This document shows positions 19,234 through 28,166 of a DNA stretch of 64,000 nucleotides, piece by piece. Each line of letters starts with the position of its first letter. Within the stretch, counting starts at the first letter, position 1. The notes beneath the pieces are model-generated. The model saw only the letters and a list, made by a program, of their open reading frames with translations. It made no database searches and was not told where the DNA came from. The position numbers and the translations under genes were made by a program. The stretch spans positions 9,212,001 through 9,276,000 of the forward strand of contig NZ_CP114040.1 in the NCBI RefSeq assembly GCF_026965555.1. The letters run 5' to 3'. The stretch comes from Nannocystis punicea. GTDB lineage: Bacteria > Myxococcota_A > Polyangia > Nannocystales > Nannocystaceae.

Positions 19234-20337
19234 ATGTACGACCATGAGGATCACGTCGCGGCGTGGCGCTCGTTCCGGTCGCTGTGGCTCGCCGTGGCGA
19301 TCGCAGGGATGTCGTGGCCGTTTCTCTGGCTCGGATGGGAGGGGATAACCGGGCGCGCACCCGGCGGGAGTCCGCGGGCCACGCTCGGCTTTGGCCTCGT
19401 CGTCCTGGCGGTGGCGGTCTTCGTCGGGGCGCCGCGGCGCGTGCGGACGTTACGCATGACACGCACCGCGTTTCTGGTCGACGGTCGGGCCCGGGAGCTC
19501 GGGCGCTGGACGGACGAGAGGTTGACCGCGGGGATCTTGCGAGCGGGTGGCCAGCACGCGGACGCGAGGCGCTTCGTCGCGGTCCGACAGGCCCGCCTGC
19601 ACCTCGCTGCCGCTCCCGCGGTCGAGTCCGCGGAGGAGCTGCTGCGCGGCGCGGACGCGATGGCGCACGCGGTGGGGTCGTCGTCGCAATGGCCGTATGC
19701 CGCGCTGTTGGTGGAGCCGGGAGCGCCCGCGCAGGTGTGTCTCACGCCGGAGGCCGCGCGGGTGGCCGCGGCGAGCTCGTCGACGGCGTCGGTGTTCGTG
19801 CTCGCGGGCTACCGCTCGGGGCACGAGCATGCGCTGGCCGAGCGCGGGGCCGTGGTGCGGTCGCTGGGGCTCGTGAAGTACGATCCCTTTCTGCAAGCGG
19901 CGGCGAGCAGCGCTCACCACGGCGGGCCGCTGGCCGCGCTGGACGGCGGAGACCTCGACGATCTCGCCGGGTGGGTCGACCGCTTTCGGTCGCGGTCGGG
20001 TGCCGCGACGGCGGACCGGGAGGCGGTGCCGGAGGTCGACGTGTGCCTCGCTCGACGCGGTCCGGCGAGCGACAGCGGATGGCCTGCTCGCCTCGCGGCG
20101 CTGTTCGCCTATCGCGCGGTCGCCGGGCCGAGGACGGATCTCGAGGCGCGGGTCTTCGCGGTGCTGCTGCGCTGGAAGGCCCGGGCCGATGATTCGGATG
20201 ACGCCCTCGACACCTTCTTTCGGGCCTGGCGCGTGTTGATGGCCCAGTCGGCGGTCGGCGAGCCCTGTCAGTGCGTGTCGTGGCCCGAAGGGCTCGCGCC
20301 TTCGAGCTCCGGCGGCGCCAGCGTCGAGAGGTCGTAG
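19234..20337 (+). CDS. Membrane protein with soluble C-terminal domain
   Basis: From the ATG at 19234 the product is 367 residues. Two TM helices near the N-terminus (LWLAVAIAGMSWPFLWLGW and LGFGLVVLAVAVFVGAP) form a hairpin, followed by about 290 residues of soluble Ala/Arg/Leu-rich sequence predicted in the cytoplasm. No family recognised. Two upstream in-frame Met codons (19060, 19141) would add up to 58 residues; I prefer 19234 because the added stretch lacks pattern and no ribosome site favours it. Transcribed toward the convergent TPR lipoprotein gene. Confidence 0.6.
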   Translation: MYDHEDHVAAWRSFRSLWLAVAIAGMSWPFLWLGWEGITGRAPGGSPRATLGFGLVVLAVAVFVGAPRRVRTLRMTRTAFLVDGRARELGRWTDERLTAGILRAGGQHADARRFVAVRQARLHLAAAPAVESAEELLRGADAMAHAVGSSSQWPYAALLVEPGAPAQVCLTPEAARVAAASSSTASVFVLAGYRSGHEHALAERGAVVRSLGLVKYDPFLQAAASSAHHGGPLAALDGGDLDDLAGWVDRFRSRSGAATADREAVPEVDVCLARRGPASDSGWPARLAALFAYRAVAGPRTDLEARVFAVLLRWKARADDSDDALDTFFRAWRVLMAQSAVGEPCQCVSWPEGLAPSSSGGASVERS

Positions 20338-20396
20338 ACCCTCTTGCTTCTCCGCGTGGTGCGGTGAGCAGAGCGCGCGAGCTCCGGGCATTCACC

Positions 20397-22733
20397 TCAC
20401 CGGCTCGGCTTCGCCGGAGCCGCCGGCTTGCCCGGCTTGGCCTTCGATCGGCCCACCAGAGCTTCCATCGTCGGCGCCGGCACGATCAGCATCCAGCGAG
20501 ACACCACCTCGTCGAGCAGCGTCAGCCCCGCGACGGTCGAGTAACCCAGCGACACGTTGAACTCGCTCTGGTCGATCACGCCCCAGCGGCCGAGCGGCAG
20601 GCGACCGCGGAGCGAGCCGCCTTGCTCCTTGTCGAGCGCGGCCGCGAACTCCTGGCGCGTCACCGCGACGTCGCCGAGGCCGGCGTCGGCCAGCGCGACC
20701 AGCCACGCCTGCGCGTGAAGGCGGAGGCCGGGGACCTGGCTGTACTGGACGATCTTGGCGAACATCTCCGGCAATCCGTCGCGCGCTTGCAGCCCGAACG
20801 CCAGCGCCGACATGTTGTAAGCCGGCGTCAGCTCGTCGTTCGCGGCCTCGTGCGCGCGCTGGAGGATCGCCATCGCCGTCTCGACCTCGCTCGCGTGGGC
20901 CACGATCATCGCCGCGTTGTTGTACGCGGTCGACTGCTCCTTGCCGGTCTTGCGCTCGGCCAGCGCCGCGAACGCGTCGACCGCCCGCTGCAGCGCCGCC
21001 TTGTCGCCCTGGCGGCCCTTCACCGCGTCGATGGTCGCGCGGATCGTCGCTGCAGTGTCGGCGTCGAGCTCGTTCGGCAGGGTCGCCGCCGATTGCTCGG
21101 CCGTGGCCAATAGCCCGGCGTCCTCCCAAAACAGCGCCGCGTCGAGCTGCGCCCGCACCTGCTGCAGGCGGATGTCCGGGTCCTGCTGCAGCGCCGGGGG
21201 CAGCGGCGCGGTCACCAGCGCCCGCACCTTGCCGAGCTCGTTCAGCAGCCGTGTCCCCGAGAACACCAGGCGCCAGGCGTCGCGCGACTCGGGGAACTTG
21301 CGCGTCAGCGCCAGCGCCTTCTCACTCAGCTTGCGCAGCCCCGCCAGGCTGGCGTCCCGTTGCTTCGACAGGATCTTCGGGACAGCCTCCTGCGCCGTCG
21401 TGAACAGCAGCTCGAGCACTGCCGCGCGGGCCGGGTCGAACCAGCGGTAGGCCGCGGTCAGCTGGAGCACCTCGGCGAACTCGTCCTGGAGGTCGGGCAG
21501 CGGCGCGCCCGCCGTCTGCGCCATCTGCGTCGCCACCTCGCCGATCATCACGACCGGCACCGTCCCGAGCGCGACCTCGTAGTAGAGCCGGTCGCGGTGG
21601 TCGAGGTCGTTGGCCCAGCGGACGAGCTTGACCACCGTGACGAGGTCGAGGTTGCGCCGGACCGCCGCCACCGCCTGCCCCGTGACCGGCCGCGCATCGG
21701 TCGGGTTGGCCTCGCGCAGCGCCGTGAACAGCTTCTCGGCGTCGCTCAGCCGGCCCAGCTTGAGCAGCAGGTGGCCGCGCTCGAGCTGCGGCTCGAGCTC
21801 CGGCGAAGCCGCCAGCACCAGCGCCTTGCGGGCGATCGCCACCGCCTCGTCGAGCTCCGCCAGCCGCTTCTCGAACGCCGCCGCCTTGTCCTCGCCCGGT
21901 CCGTCGGGCCCGCGCGCCTCGGCTGTCTTTCGCGCCATGTCGGCGCAGGCGACGTCGAGCCCCCTCGCGCACGCCATCGTCAGCCCGGCGAAGTCGCTCC
22001 CGCTCGCCTTCTCGCCCTTGCGCGCGACCGCCAGCTTGCCCAGCGCCACCGCGTCTTCGTACTGCTCGACTTCCATCTTGACCTGGCCTGCGCGCACCAG
22101 CACCGGCGGCACCGTCGGATGATCGGGGTGCTCGCGCAGCAGGCGGGCGGTCGCGTGCATCTGCAGCGCCGGCGCCCGCGCCACCGCGATCTTCAGGGCC
22201 GCCAGCGCCTCTTCGATCTGCGCTGACTCGGCCTTCGCCTCCTTGCGCGCGAGCTCGGCGGCGAGGTTCAACATCTGCCCGAACAAGCCGTTGCCCTGGA
22301 ACATCTGCAGGTCGTGGACGACGCGGTACGCGGTCGTCAGCGCGGCCAGCAGCTCGGGGTCGTCGCTGCCGGCCGTGACCGCGCGCTCGGCGAGGAGCAC
22401 CCCGCGGGCGAACTCGAAGCCGCCCTGCAGCATCGACTGCGGATCGCCGGGCTTGATCTTGTCGACCGCCGCGATCGCCTCGCGCGCCTCGGCGATGAGC
22501 TTCGGCGACTTCGGGTCGCCGGTCAGCGCCGCGTCGACCTTGCTCTTGAGCCAGGCCGGGAGGACCTCGTAGAGCGGCGCCTGCGGCCCCGGGTCGATGC
22601 GATCCGCCATCGCCGTCAGCTCCGGGTCGACGCGGCGCGGCGCCTGGGTCGTCGCCTCCGCCGGCGTCGCCGTCCCGGTCGAGGTCGGCTTGCACGCGCC
22701 CGCGAGGGCCACCAGCAGCGCCAGTCGTCGCAT
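20397..22733 (-). CDS. Large TPR-like lipoprotein
   Basis: The product is 778 residues. MRRLALLVALAGACKPTSTG gives a lipobox Cys at residue 14. The rest is an all-helical solenoid with TPR-like repeats, for example the segments around ERGHLLLKLGRLSDAEKLF and QSTAYNNAAMIVAHASEVET. It should be a lipid-anchored periplasmic or outer-membrane scaffold. The C-terminus is a Lys/Pro/Ala tail. No enzymatic motif. It is a stand-alone gene about 155 bases from the next minus-strand gene. Confidence 0.75.
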   Translation of the reverse strand: MRRLALLVALAGACKPTSTGTATPAEATTQAPRRVDPELTAMADRIDPGPQAPLYEVLPAWLKSKVDAALTGDPKSPKLIAEAREAIAAVDKIKPGDPQSMLQGGFEFARGVLLAERAVTAGSDDPELLAALTTAYRVVHDLQMFQGNGLFGQMLNLAAELARKEAKAESAQIEEALAALKIAVARAPALQMHATARLLREHPDHPTVPPVLVRAGQVKMEVEQYEDAVALGKLAVARKGEKASGSDFAGLTMACARGLDVACADMARKTAEARGPDGPGEDKAAAFEKRLAELDEAVAIARKALVLAASPELEPQLERGHLLLKLGRLSDAEKLFTALREANPTDARPVTGQAVAAVRRNLDLVTVVKLVRWANDLDHRDRLYYEVALGTVPVVMIGEVATQMAQTAGAPLPDLQDEFAEVLQLTAAYRWFDPARAAVLELLFTTAQEAVPKILSKQRDASLAGLRKLSEKALALTRKFPESRDAWRLVFSGTRLLNELGKVRALVTAPLPPALQQDPDIRLQQVRAQLDAALFWEDAGLLATAEQSAATLPNELDADTAATIRATIDAVKGRQGDKAALQRAVDAFAALAERKTGKEQSTAYNNAAMIVAHASEVETAMAILQRAHEAANDELTPAYNMSALAFGLQARDGLPEMFAKIVQYSQVPGLRLHAQAWLVALADAGLGDVAVTRQEFAAALDKEQGGSLRGRLPLGRWGVIDQSEFNVSLGYSTVAGLTLLDEVVSRWMLIVPAPTMEALVGRSKAKPGKPAAPAKPSR

Positions 22734-22888
22734 CCGCGGATGCTACCGCGAGTCAGGCAGCGCCGTCTCGACCGCGGATACAGTGCGGCCGCGAGCGCGA
22801 ACGCGGCCGGCGAGGGCGAAGGCCCGCCGCAGCCCGAGTCGTGCACCTCGATCGCCCCGAGGTGGCGACAGCGTCCACCGCGGCGTCT

Positions 22889-24001
22889 TCAGTCGCCCGC
22901 GGCAGCGAGCGCCGCGGCGATGTCCTGCTCCTGGGGACCGAGCACGCGCACCAGCCGTCCCGCGGCGTCGAGCACCGCGACCGCGGGGATCTCCCGCACG
23001 CCGAAGGCGCGGAAGACCGCACCCGAGGCATCGAGCGCGAGCGGGAGCTTCGTCCCGGTGGTCGTCCTGTATTCGTTCAAGTCGCGCTCCGACGTCCACA
23101 GATTGCTGGAGACCCCCAGCCAGTGAACATCGCCCTTCGCCGCGAGCGCCTCGACCTGCTCACGCACGCGGCGGCAGGCGGTCGCGGTCGCGGGCCGGCT
23201 CTCGGCGAGATACGACTCGCACCACGGCGCGAAGAACACCAGCGCGCTCGGCTTGCCCGCGCCGCCCAGCGACACCGTCTCGCCGCCGGTCGTGAGCGAG
23301 AGATCGCGGACGAGGTCCCCGGGCGCGAGCGGGCGCGCGTCCGGACTCGCCGCGGCGAGGCTCGCGGCGGGGGCCTTGCCGTCGTCGGCGAGCGCCGTGC
23401 GCAGGGCCTCGTCCAGGCGCGCGTCGGCGAGGTGACCGACGTGGGCGATGCGCCCGTCGCGGCCGATCAGCACGTGCTGCGGCGTCACGCGCAGGTTGAA
23501 CGCCTCGGCGAGCCGGCCGTCGTCGATGACGATCGGCATCTGCAAGCCGAACTCCTGGCGAAAAGCGCGTACTGCCGCCTCGTCGTCGGAGAAGCCGGTG
23601 TTGACCGCGATGACCTCGATCCGGTCCGCCATCTTCGCGTGGATGTCCGCGAAGCCCGGCATCTGCTCGCGACAGGGCACGCACCAGGTCGCCCAGAACT
23701 TGAGGTAGACGGGCTTCTTCCCGACGAGCCGCGCCAGATCGATCGGCTGGCCGTCGATCGTCGTCAGCGTGATCGCCGGCGCGGCTCGGCCGACCAGCCC
23801 GGCGCCCGCGGTCACCGCCCGCTGCTCACCGTCGTCTTCCTGCGCCGTCTCGGCGACCGCCGTCGCGGGCGCCGGCCGCGCCTCGAGAGCGCCGGCGGGG
23901 CCGGGATCCTGGGCCCGGCAGGCGCCCAGGCTGGTGAGCATTGCGAGGCCGAGTGCGCGCATTCGCACTGCCTGTGTCCGTGACTTCATCCGTGCGCTCA
24001 T
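22889..24001 (-). CDS. Double TlpA-type thioredoxin lipoprotein
   Basis: The product is 370 residues from the ATG at 24001, chosen because GAGGGAG lies about eight bases upstream. A signal and lipobox (LGLAMLTSLGAC) lead into a first TlpA/ResA-like thioredoxin domain with an intact redox motif (KFWATWCVPCREQMPGF) and the cis-Pro region FNLRVTPQHVLIG. A second thioredoxin-like domain has FFAPWCESYLAESRP, where the second Cys of the CxxC is replaced, so it cannot cycle a disulfide in the usual way. Likely a periplasmic thiol reductase for envelope proteins or cytochromes; the second domain may bind substrate. Confidence 0.85.
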   Translation of the reverse strand: MSARMKSRTQAVRMRALGLAMLTSLGACRAQDPGPAGALEARPAPATAVAETAQEDDGEQRAVTAGAGLVGRAAPAITLTTIDGQPIDLARLVGKKPVYLKFWATWCVPCREQMPGFADIHAKMADRIEVIAVNTGFSDDEAAVRAFRQEFGLQMPIVIDDGRLAEAFNLRVTPQHVLIGRDGRIAHVGHLADARLDEALRTALADDGKAPAASLAAASPDARPLAPGDLVRDLSLTTGGETVSLGGAGKPSALVFFAPWCESYLAESRPATATACRRVREQVEALAAKGDVHWLGVSSNLWTSERDLNEYRTTTGTKLPLALDASGAVFRAFGVREIPAVAVLDAAGRLVRVLGPQEQDIAAALAAAGD

Positions 24002-24305
24002 GGCTGTTCTCCCTCGTTGCCCAAGACAGGCGAGCGCCCGTCCGTGTGACATGGCAGGGCTTCCGCTCGACCTCGTCGGCGCCGCGCCGGCCGTCGTCGC
24101 CATGCGGCGAGAGCGCGTCGCGTCTCGCTGTCGATCACGAGCTCGTCCGCGGCCCGCTCGCTCGCCAGCGCGTCGACCCCCCGCGAGCCGCACCCGGGCG
24201 TGTGCGCCAGCCGGCCGAAACCGCGGTGCGCCCTACCGCGATCGAGTCGTCGCTGTAGCGGGGCGAGAGCACCAGCGTCGTCATGGCCTCACCCCTCGCC
24301 GCGAC

Positions 24306-24977
24306 TCACATTGCCACCAGCGGCCCCAGCACCAGGGACCCGAACAACGCCATCGCCACCGCCCACAGGTAGCGCAGCGACCATGTGGCCGTCGTGACAT
24401 GAACATCAGGACATACGGTCGTCCGCGGAGCGACCACGAAGAACGCGAAGACGACCGGCATGGCGACCAGGAACACGAACCCGAGAGAGAACCATTGTTC
24501 GCCCGTCCAGCCGCTCGACCACGCCTTCGGGGTCGCTAGCGCGTCGAGCATCCCCGAGAACATGTCGGCCAGGACCATCACGAACGGCCACGACAGCGCC
24601 CGCCGCAGCCACCGCGGCGCATACAGCCAGGCCCCGCCACGGAGCGCCTGATGCTGCCAGGCCGCCCCCGCGCCGAGGACGACCACCGCGATCGTGTGCG
24701 CCATCCGCAGCTCGATCGGCGCCCCGACCTGCTTCAGGCCGGCGTCGACCATGATCGCGCACAGGCCCAGGCTCATCAGCAACAGCCCGCCGGTCCGCCG
24801 CGCCTGCCCGCGTTCGCCGAGCAGCGCCGCGGCCCAGAAGCCCGCCGCCGCCAGCACCAGGAAGCCGCAGACCCACCCGCCCTCGAGGAACAACCCCCCG
24901 CTGGCGGGCCGCAAGATCGCCAGCCAACCGGCCCACAGCAGGTCTTCGATCGCGAGGATGCGCCCCAGCCGCCGCAC
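24306..24977 (-). CDS. Multi-pass membrane protein, unknown
   Basis: The product is 223 residues with a GTG start at 24977. I count about six hydrophobic segments (for example WVCGFLVLAAAGFWAAALL, GLLLMSLGLCAIMVDAGL, FSLGFVFLVAMPVVFAFFVV, YLWAVAMALFGSLVLGPLVAM). Charged residues are confined to loops. No transporter or enzyme signature. It stands alone. Confidence 0.65.
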   Translation of the reverse strand: MRRLGRILAIEDLLWAGWLAILRPASGGLFLEGGWVCGFLVLAAAGFWAAALLGERGQARRTGGLLLMSLGLCAIMVDAGLKQVGAPIELRMAHTIAVVVLGAGAAWQHQALRGGAWLYAPRWLRRALSWPFVMVLADMFSGMLDALATPKAWSSGWTGEQWFSLGFVFLVAMPVVFAFFVVAPRTTVCPDVHVTTATWSLRYLWAVAMALFGSLVLGPLVAM

Positions 24978-25676
24978 CGCGCCAGGGTCTCACGCCGACC
25001 CCCGCGCCGACAAGCGCCGCGACCTGTCCCCAAGACCATGTGAGGATCCCCGCCGGCCACGTCCCGCCCCCGCGACCGACGCGTCGACGCGCAACACCGA
25101 TGGACGTCGGTGCGCGCAACCCGACGCGAGCGCCCAACCGCCGCACCTCGCTCGCCTGGCGGACGCGCCGCTCTTCGCCCGCCGAGGGGCTCACTCGCCG
25201 GCCAGCAGCGGCCTGCCTGGGCCGCGTCCGTCGGCTCCGCCGGTCGTGGCCGCGTCCGAGCCTCCGCCTGCCCCAGCCCCGCGGCGGCACTCGCAAGAGG
25301 GAGATCGTCATCGACATCGACGAGGCCGAGCTCGACCTGCGAGGTCTCGTTCACGGCCTGAAGGCGATCGAGCAGGGCGAACTCGTCGATGTCGTCGAGC
25401 TCACCGAACTCGCTGGTGACGACCTGGCCGGTCCATCACCAGCTCGAGCACGTTGCGAATCCCGGCTCCCCGTTGTCGGCCACGTGACAGTGGGTCGCCC
25501 CGAGCGCTCGCGGCCCGCTCTCCGGGGAGGCGGAGACCATCAACTCGTGATCGCGGCGAGCGACGCGAGCCCTGGAATCACCCGAACACGACTCGCTCGT
25601 CGCCGCGACGCATAGATGGGCCGCCAGCGCGCAGGGAATGGCTTGCAAGGGGCGCGCGGGACATGTATCGAAGCTC
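24978..25676. other. No confirmed gene; possible minus-strand relic
   Basis: On the minus strand one frame runs from about 25540 through an in-frame TGA at 25436-25438 into QVVTSEFGELDDIDEF and QVELGLVDVDDDLPLAS, which looks protein-like. Upstream the same frame reads GPRALGATHCHVADNGEP. This may be a decayed gene with a premature stop. I do not recognise the family, and nothing else in the interval is supported. Confidence 0.3.
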
Positions 25677-26279
25677 ATGCAGATCTTCGCGCTCGACGGA
25701 TCGCTCGGCGGCGACGACGGCAACTCCGCGGTGCTGCTCGACGCGGCGGTCGAGTGGTTGCAGGCGCACGCGACGGTCGCGCGCGCGTCGCTGGCGCGTG
25801 CGCCGGGCTTCGCGGCCCACCGCGAGGCGCTGGCGGGGACGGACGCGCTGGTGATCGCGACCGGGACGTACTGGGACTCGTGGTCGAGCCTGTTGCAGCA
25901 ATTCCTCGAGCAGGCGACCCCGAGCGAGGGGACGCCGCTGTGGCTCGGCAAGCCGGTCGCGGTGCTGGTGACGGCACACTCGGTCGGCGGCAAAGGGGTG
26001 CTGTCGCGGTTGCAAGGAGTGCTGGCGACGTTCGGGGCCCTGATCCCTCCGATGGGCGGACTGGTGCTCACGCACGCCGGCGAGCTGGCGCGCGCGCACG
26101 CGGGACCTGACTGCGAGGACATGTGGTGCGTCGAGGACGTCGCGGTGGTGTGCCACAACCTGCTGGCGTGCGCCCGCGGGCAGCGCGAGTTCCGGGCCTG
26201 GTCGGTCGACCGCGGCGATCCGGGCAAGCGCTGGTTGCGGCGCGGAGGGGCGCTTCCAGGCTGCGGTCGGGCCGGGTAG
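25677..26279 (+). CDS. Flavodoxin-like NAD(P)H/FMN reductase
   Basis: The product is about 200 residues from MQIFALDGSLGGDDGNSAVL at 25677. The layout matches the flavodoxin-like NADPH-dependent FMN reductase fold: first strand with a Ser/Gly/Asn-rich phosphate loop, then ALAGTDALVIATGTYWDSWS at the flavin-binding edge, then GKPVAVLVTAHSVGGKGVLS. The C-terminal 20 residues are basic and may be out of register. An upstream Met 13 codons earlier is possible but less natural. Substrate unknown. Confidence 0.65.
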   Translation: MQIFALDGSLGGDDGNSAVLLDAAVEWLQAHATVARASLARAPGFAAHREALAGTDALVIATGTYWDSWSSLLQQFLEQATPSEGTPLWLGKPVAVLVTAHSVGGKGVLSRLQGVLATFGALIPPMGGLVLTHAGELARAHAGPDCEDMWCVEDVAVVCHNLLACARGQREFRAWSVDRGDPGKRWLRRGGALPGCGRAG

Positions 26280-26435
26280 CCCATTCGCCGAGCTGACGAG
26301 AAGCACCACGAGCTCTTCGAGTGCCTGCGCGACCGCGCCGTCGAGCTTACGGAGCCGTGCGCGCACGAGGGCTGATCGCCGCTGGTCATACCGTCGTGAT
26401 CGGCATAGCCTTGAGTGCGCGAGGGAGGCGAACGC

Positions 26436-26903
26436 ATGACCGGAGCAGACAAGGGCGCTGTGGTGCGCGCAACGCTGCTGGCCACATTGGCGGCAGGTAC
26501 GCTCGACATCGGCGCGGCCATACTGACCAACCTGCAAGTGCCGGCCCAGGTGGTGCTGCAGTCGGTCGCCGGCGGTTGGCTCGGCGCCGCCGCCTACCAT
26601 GGCGGCTGGCCGACGGCCTGGCTGGGCTTGGTCTCCCACTACGCCATCATGCTGACGATCGCCACGATCTACATGGTCGTGGCCGCGCGGATGCCGGCGC
26701 TACGGCGATGGTGGATCGGGGCGGGCGTGGTCTTCGGCGTGGCGGTATGGCTGGTCATGTCCTTTGTCGTCGTGCCCCTGTCCGCCTCGCCCCTGACCGG
26801 ACCGCCCGATCTGCTCGCCGCGCTGAAGCCGTTAGCAGTGCATATCCTGGCGGTGGGCCTCCCCATCGCCTGGATCGCCCGGCGAATGCTGGGTCAGGCC
26901 TGA
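26436..26903 (+). CDS. Four-TM membrane protein, unknown
   Basis: The product is 155 residues with GGGAGG about eight bases before the ATG. Four hydrophobic segments are evident (LLATLAAGTLDIGAAILTNL, HYAIMLTIATIYMVVAA, GAGVVFGVAVWLVMSFVVVP, LAVHILAVGLPIAWIARR). His and Asp near the helices (DIGA, HGGW, SHYA) are notable. Codon and residue style recall alphaproteobacterial inner-membrane proteins, so horizontal acquisition is possible. No named family. Confidence 0.65.
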   Translation: MTGADKGAVVRATLLATLAAGTLDIGAAILTNLQVPAQVVLQSVAGGWLGAAAYHGGWPTAWLGLVSHYAIMLTIATIYMVVAARMPALRRWWIGAGVVFGVAVWLVMSFVVVPLSASPLTGPPDLLAALKPLAVHILAVGLPIAWIARRMLGQA

Positions 26904-27403
26904 CGACCCGGCCGAGCAGGGTTGGAGTTCGATGGGGTGCCGTCAGGATCCCTCGCACCCGCCGTGGACCGGACGGACGCTTCAGCCAATCGTCACGCCA
27001 GGGTCCCAAGCGGGCATGCACTCTCGCCTTCTTCTCGACTCTTGCTCCCTCCCGTAGAGGCTCTTGACGCCCTGCTCGGGCCGCGACGATCTCTCTTCGC
27101 ACCTGGGGCCTGCTGCCGGGCGCTCCAGCGCCTACCCGGACGGGACTCTCACCCGCTGGAACGGTGCAGCGTGACGCGGCCGAGCCGCTCACTTCGGGGT
27201 CGCGCTCGTCCGCGTCGTCAGGACGCACCCTGGACCGAGGCTATGGGGCGCATTGCTCGAGCGGGCCCGCTTACTCTTCGAGCGGCCGATGTCTCACGAG
27301 GCCCAGGTCGATCAGAACCACGCGCTCCTCGTCGCCCTGACCTACGACCATGAAGTTGTCCGACTCGTTGAACTGTCCTGCCACGGGCCGCTACTGTCGC
27401 TGC
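26904..27403. other. Region without a supported gene
   Basis: Only Arg/Pro-rich shadow frames are seen on both strands. No RNA or regulatory element is evident. Confidence 0.3.
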
Positions 27404-27694
27404 ATGTGCCGGAACATCCGCGTCCTCAGCAACTTTCAGCCGCCGACGACCGTGGAGGAGATGCAGGCAGCCGCCCTGCAGTACGTCCGCAAGGTCAGTG
27501 GAATGCAAAAGCCGTCGCGGAGCAACCAGGCGAGCTTCGACCTCGCCGTAGTGCGAATCACTGCGGCGACCCGCGACCTCCTCGCCGCCCTCGAGGTGCG
27601 GACGACGCCACGCACACGCGAGGACGAGCTCCGCAAGGCCCGGCAACGCGCGGTCCGCCGCTTCGGCCCGCCCGACGCCGAGTCCTCCGGCTGA
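27404..27694 (+). CDS. DUF2277 family protein
   Basis: The product is 96 residues from the ATG at 27404. MCRNIRVLSNFQPPTTVEEM, then AAALQYVRKVSGMQKPS and ITAATRDLLAALEV, match what I know of the DUF2277 family (MCRNI-start, NF-PP, ALQYVRK-SG motifs). These are small cytoplasmic proteins of unknown function found in many bacteria. The next upstream Met (18 codons earlier) is not conserved in the family, so the MCRNI start is chosen. The C-terminus is Arg/Pro-rich. Confidence 0.85.
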   Translation: MCRNIRVLSNFQPPTTVEEMQAAALQYVRKVSGMQKPSRSNQASFDLAVVRITAATRDLLAALEVRTTPRTREDELRKARQRAVRRFGPPDAESSG

Positions 27695-27963
27695 GGTCGC
27701 CCGTGGCGAGGTCTCCAGCGATGACCGACCGTTCGCAGGTCCGCGAGACCCGCCAGTCGAGGCGCGGCTGGCCGAGCACCAGCGTCTCCGCCTCGAGCAG
27801 TACATGCCGAACGCGGACACCGTGAGCGGCGGCCGGGCCAGCTGGACCGGGGCGCAAGCAGTATCGAACTGCGGACTCACGACCTGCTTCTCCGCGCGCG
27901 CCGCCGCGGCTCGATCGTGATACCCGTCGTCCACATTGAACGTCGCCGGCCCCTCCCTCAGCA

Positions 27964-27989
27964 GAGACATGTCCTCAAGGACATGTCTC
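27964..27989. repeat. 12-bp perfect inverted repeat (GACATGTCC core)
   Basis: GAGACATGTCCT and AGGACATGTCTC are exact reverse complements separated by two bases. The core GGACATGTCC is itself palindromic. Related strings occur at 35883-35892 and, imperfectly, at 59463-59486 inside a coding sequence. It could be an operator or a dispersed palindromic repeat. Confidence 0.6.
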
Positions 27990-28101
27990 ATCCTGCGCTC
28001 CGGACATCCTCCGGCGTGTCCCGGTGGACAGCGCCAGAGGCCGCGCTCGTGATCGCTCCTCGGCCGCGCTCGCAGGTCTGCAGATGCGGTCGCCTGAAAA
28101 G

Positions 28102-28122
28102 AAAACGATTATTCGTTTTTTT
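28102..28122 (+). terminator. AT-rich hairpin with T-tract
   Basis: AAAACGA and TCGTTTT pair around a TTAT loop and run into seven consecutive T. This is the most terminator-like element in the window, but it lies only about 45 bases upstream of the next gene on the same strand, so it may end upstream transcripts or act as an attenuator. Confidence 0.45.
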
Positions 28123-28166
28123 AGTGACACCCCGGCCGGGAGGAGGTGTTGAACCGGCCGGAGAAC

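Larger units (their letters stand above)
27695..28166. other. Intergenic region with palindrome and terminator-like hairpin
   Basis: No protein is supported. It holds a near-perfect palindrome at 27964-27989 and an AT-rich hairpin with T-tract at 28102-28122, both listed separately. Confidence 0.4.

Noticed and set aside
25436-25438. Selenocysteine codon in the minus-strand frame
   Set aside because: No SECIS-like hairpin or selenoprotein family is recognisable, and the frame itself is doubtful.
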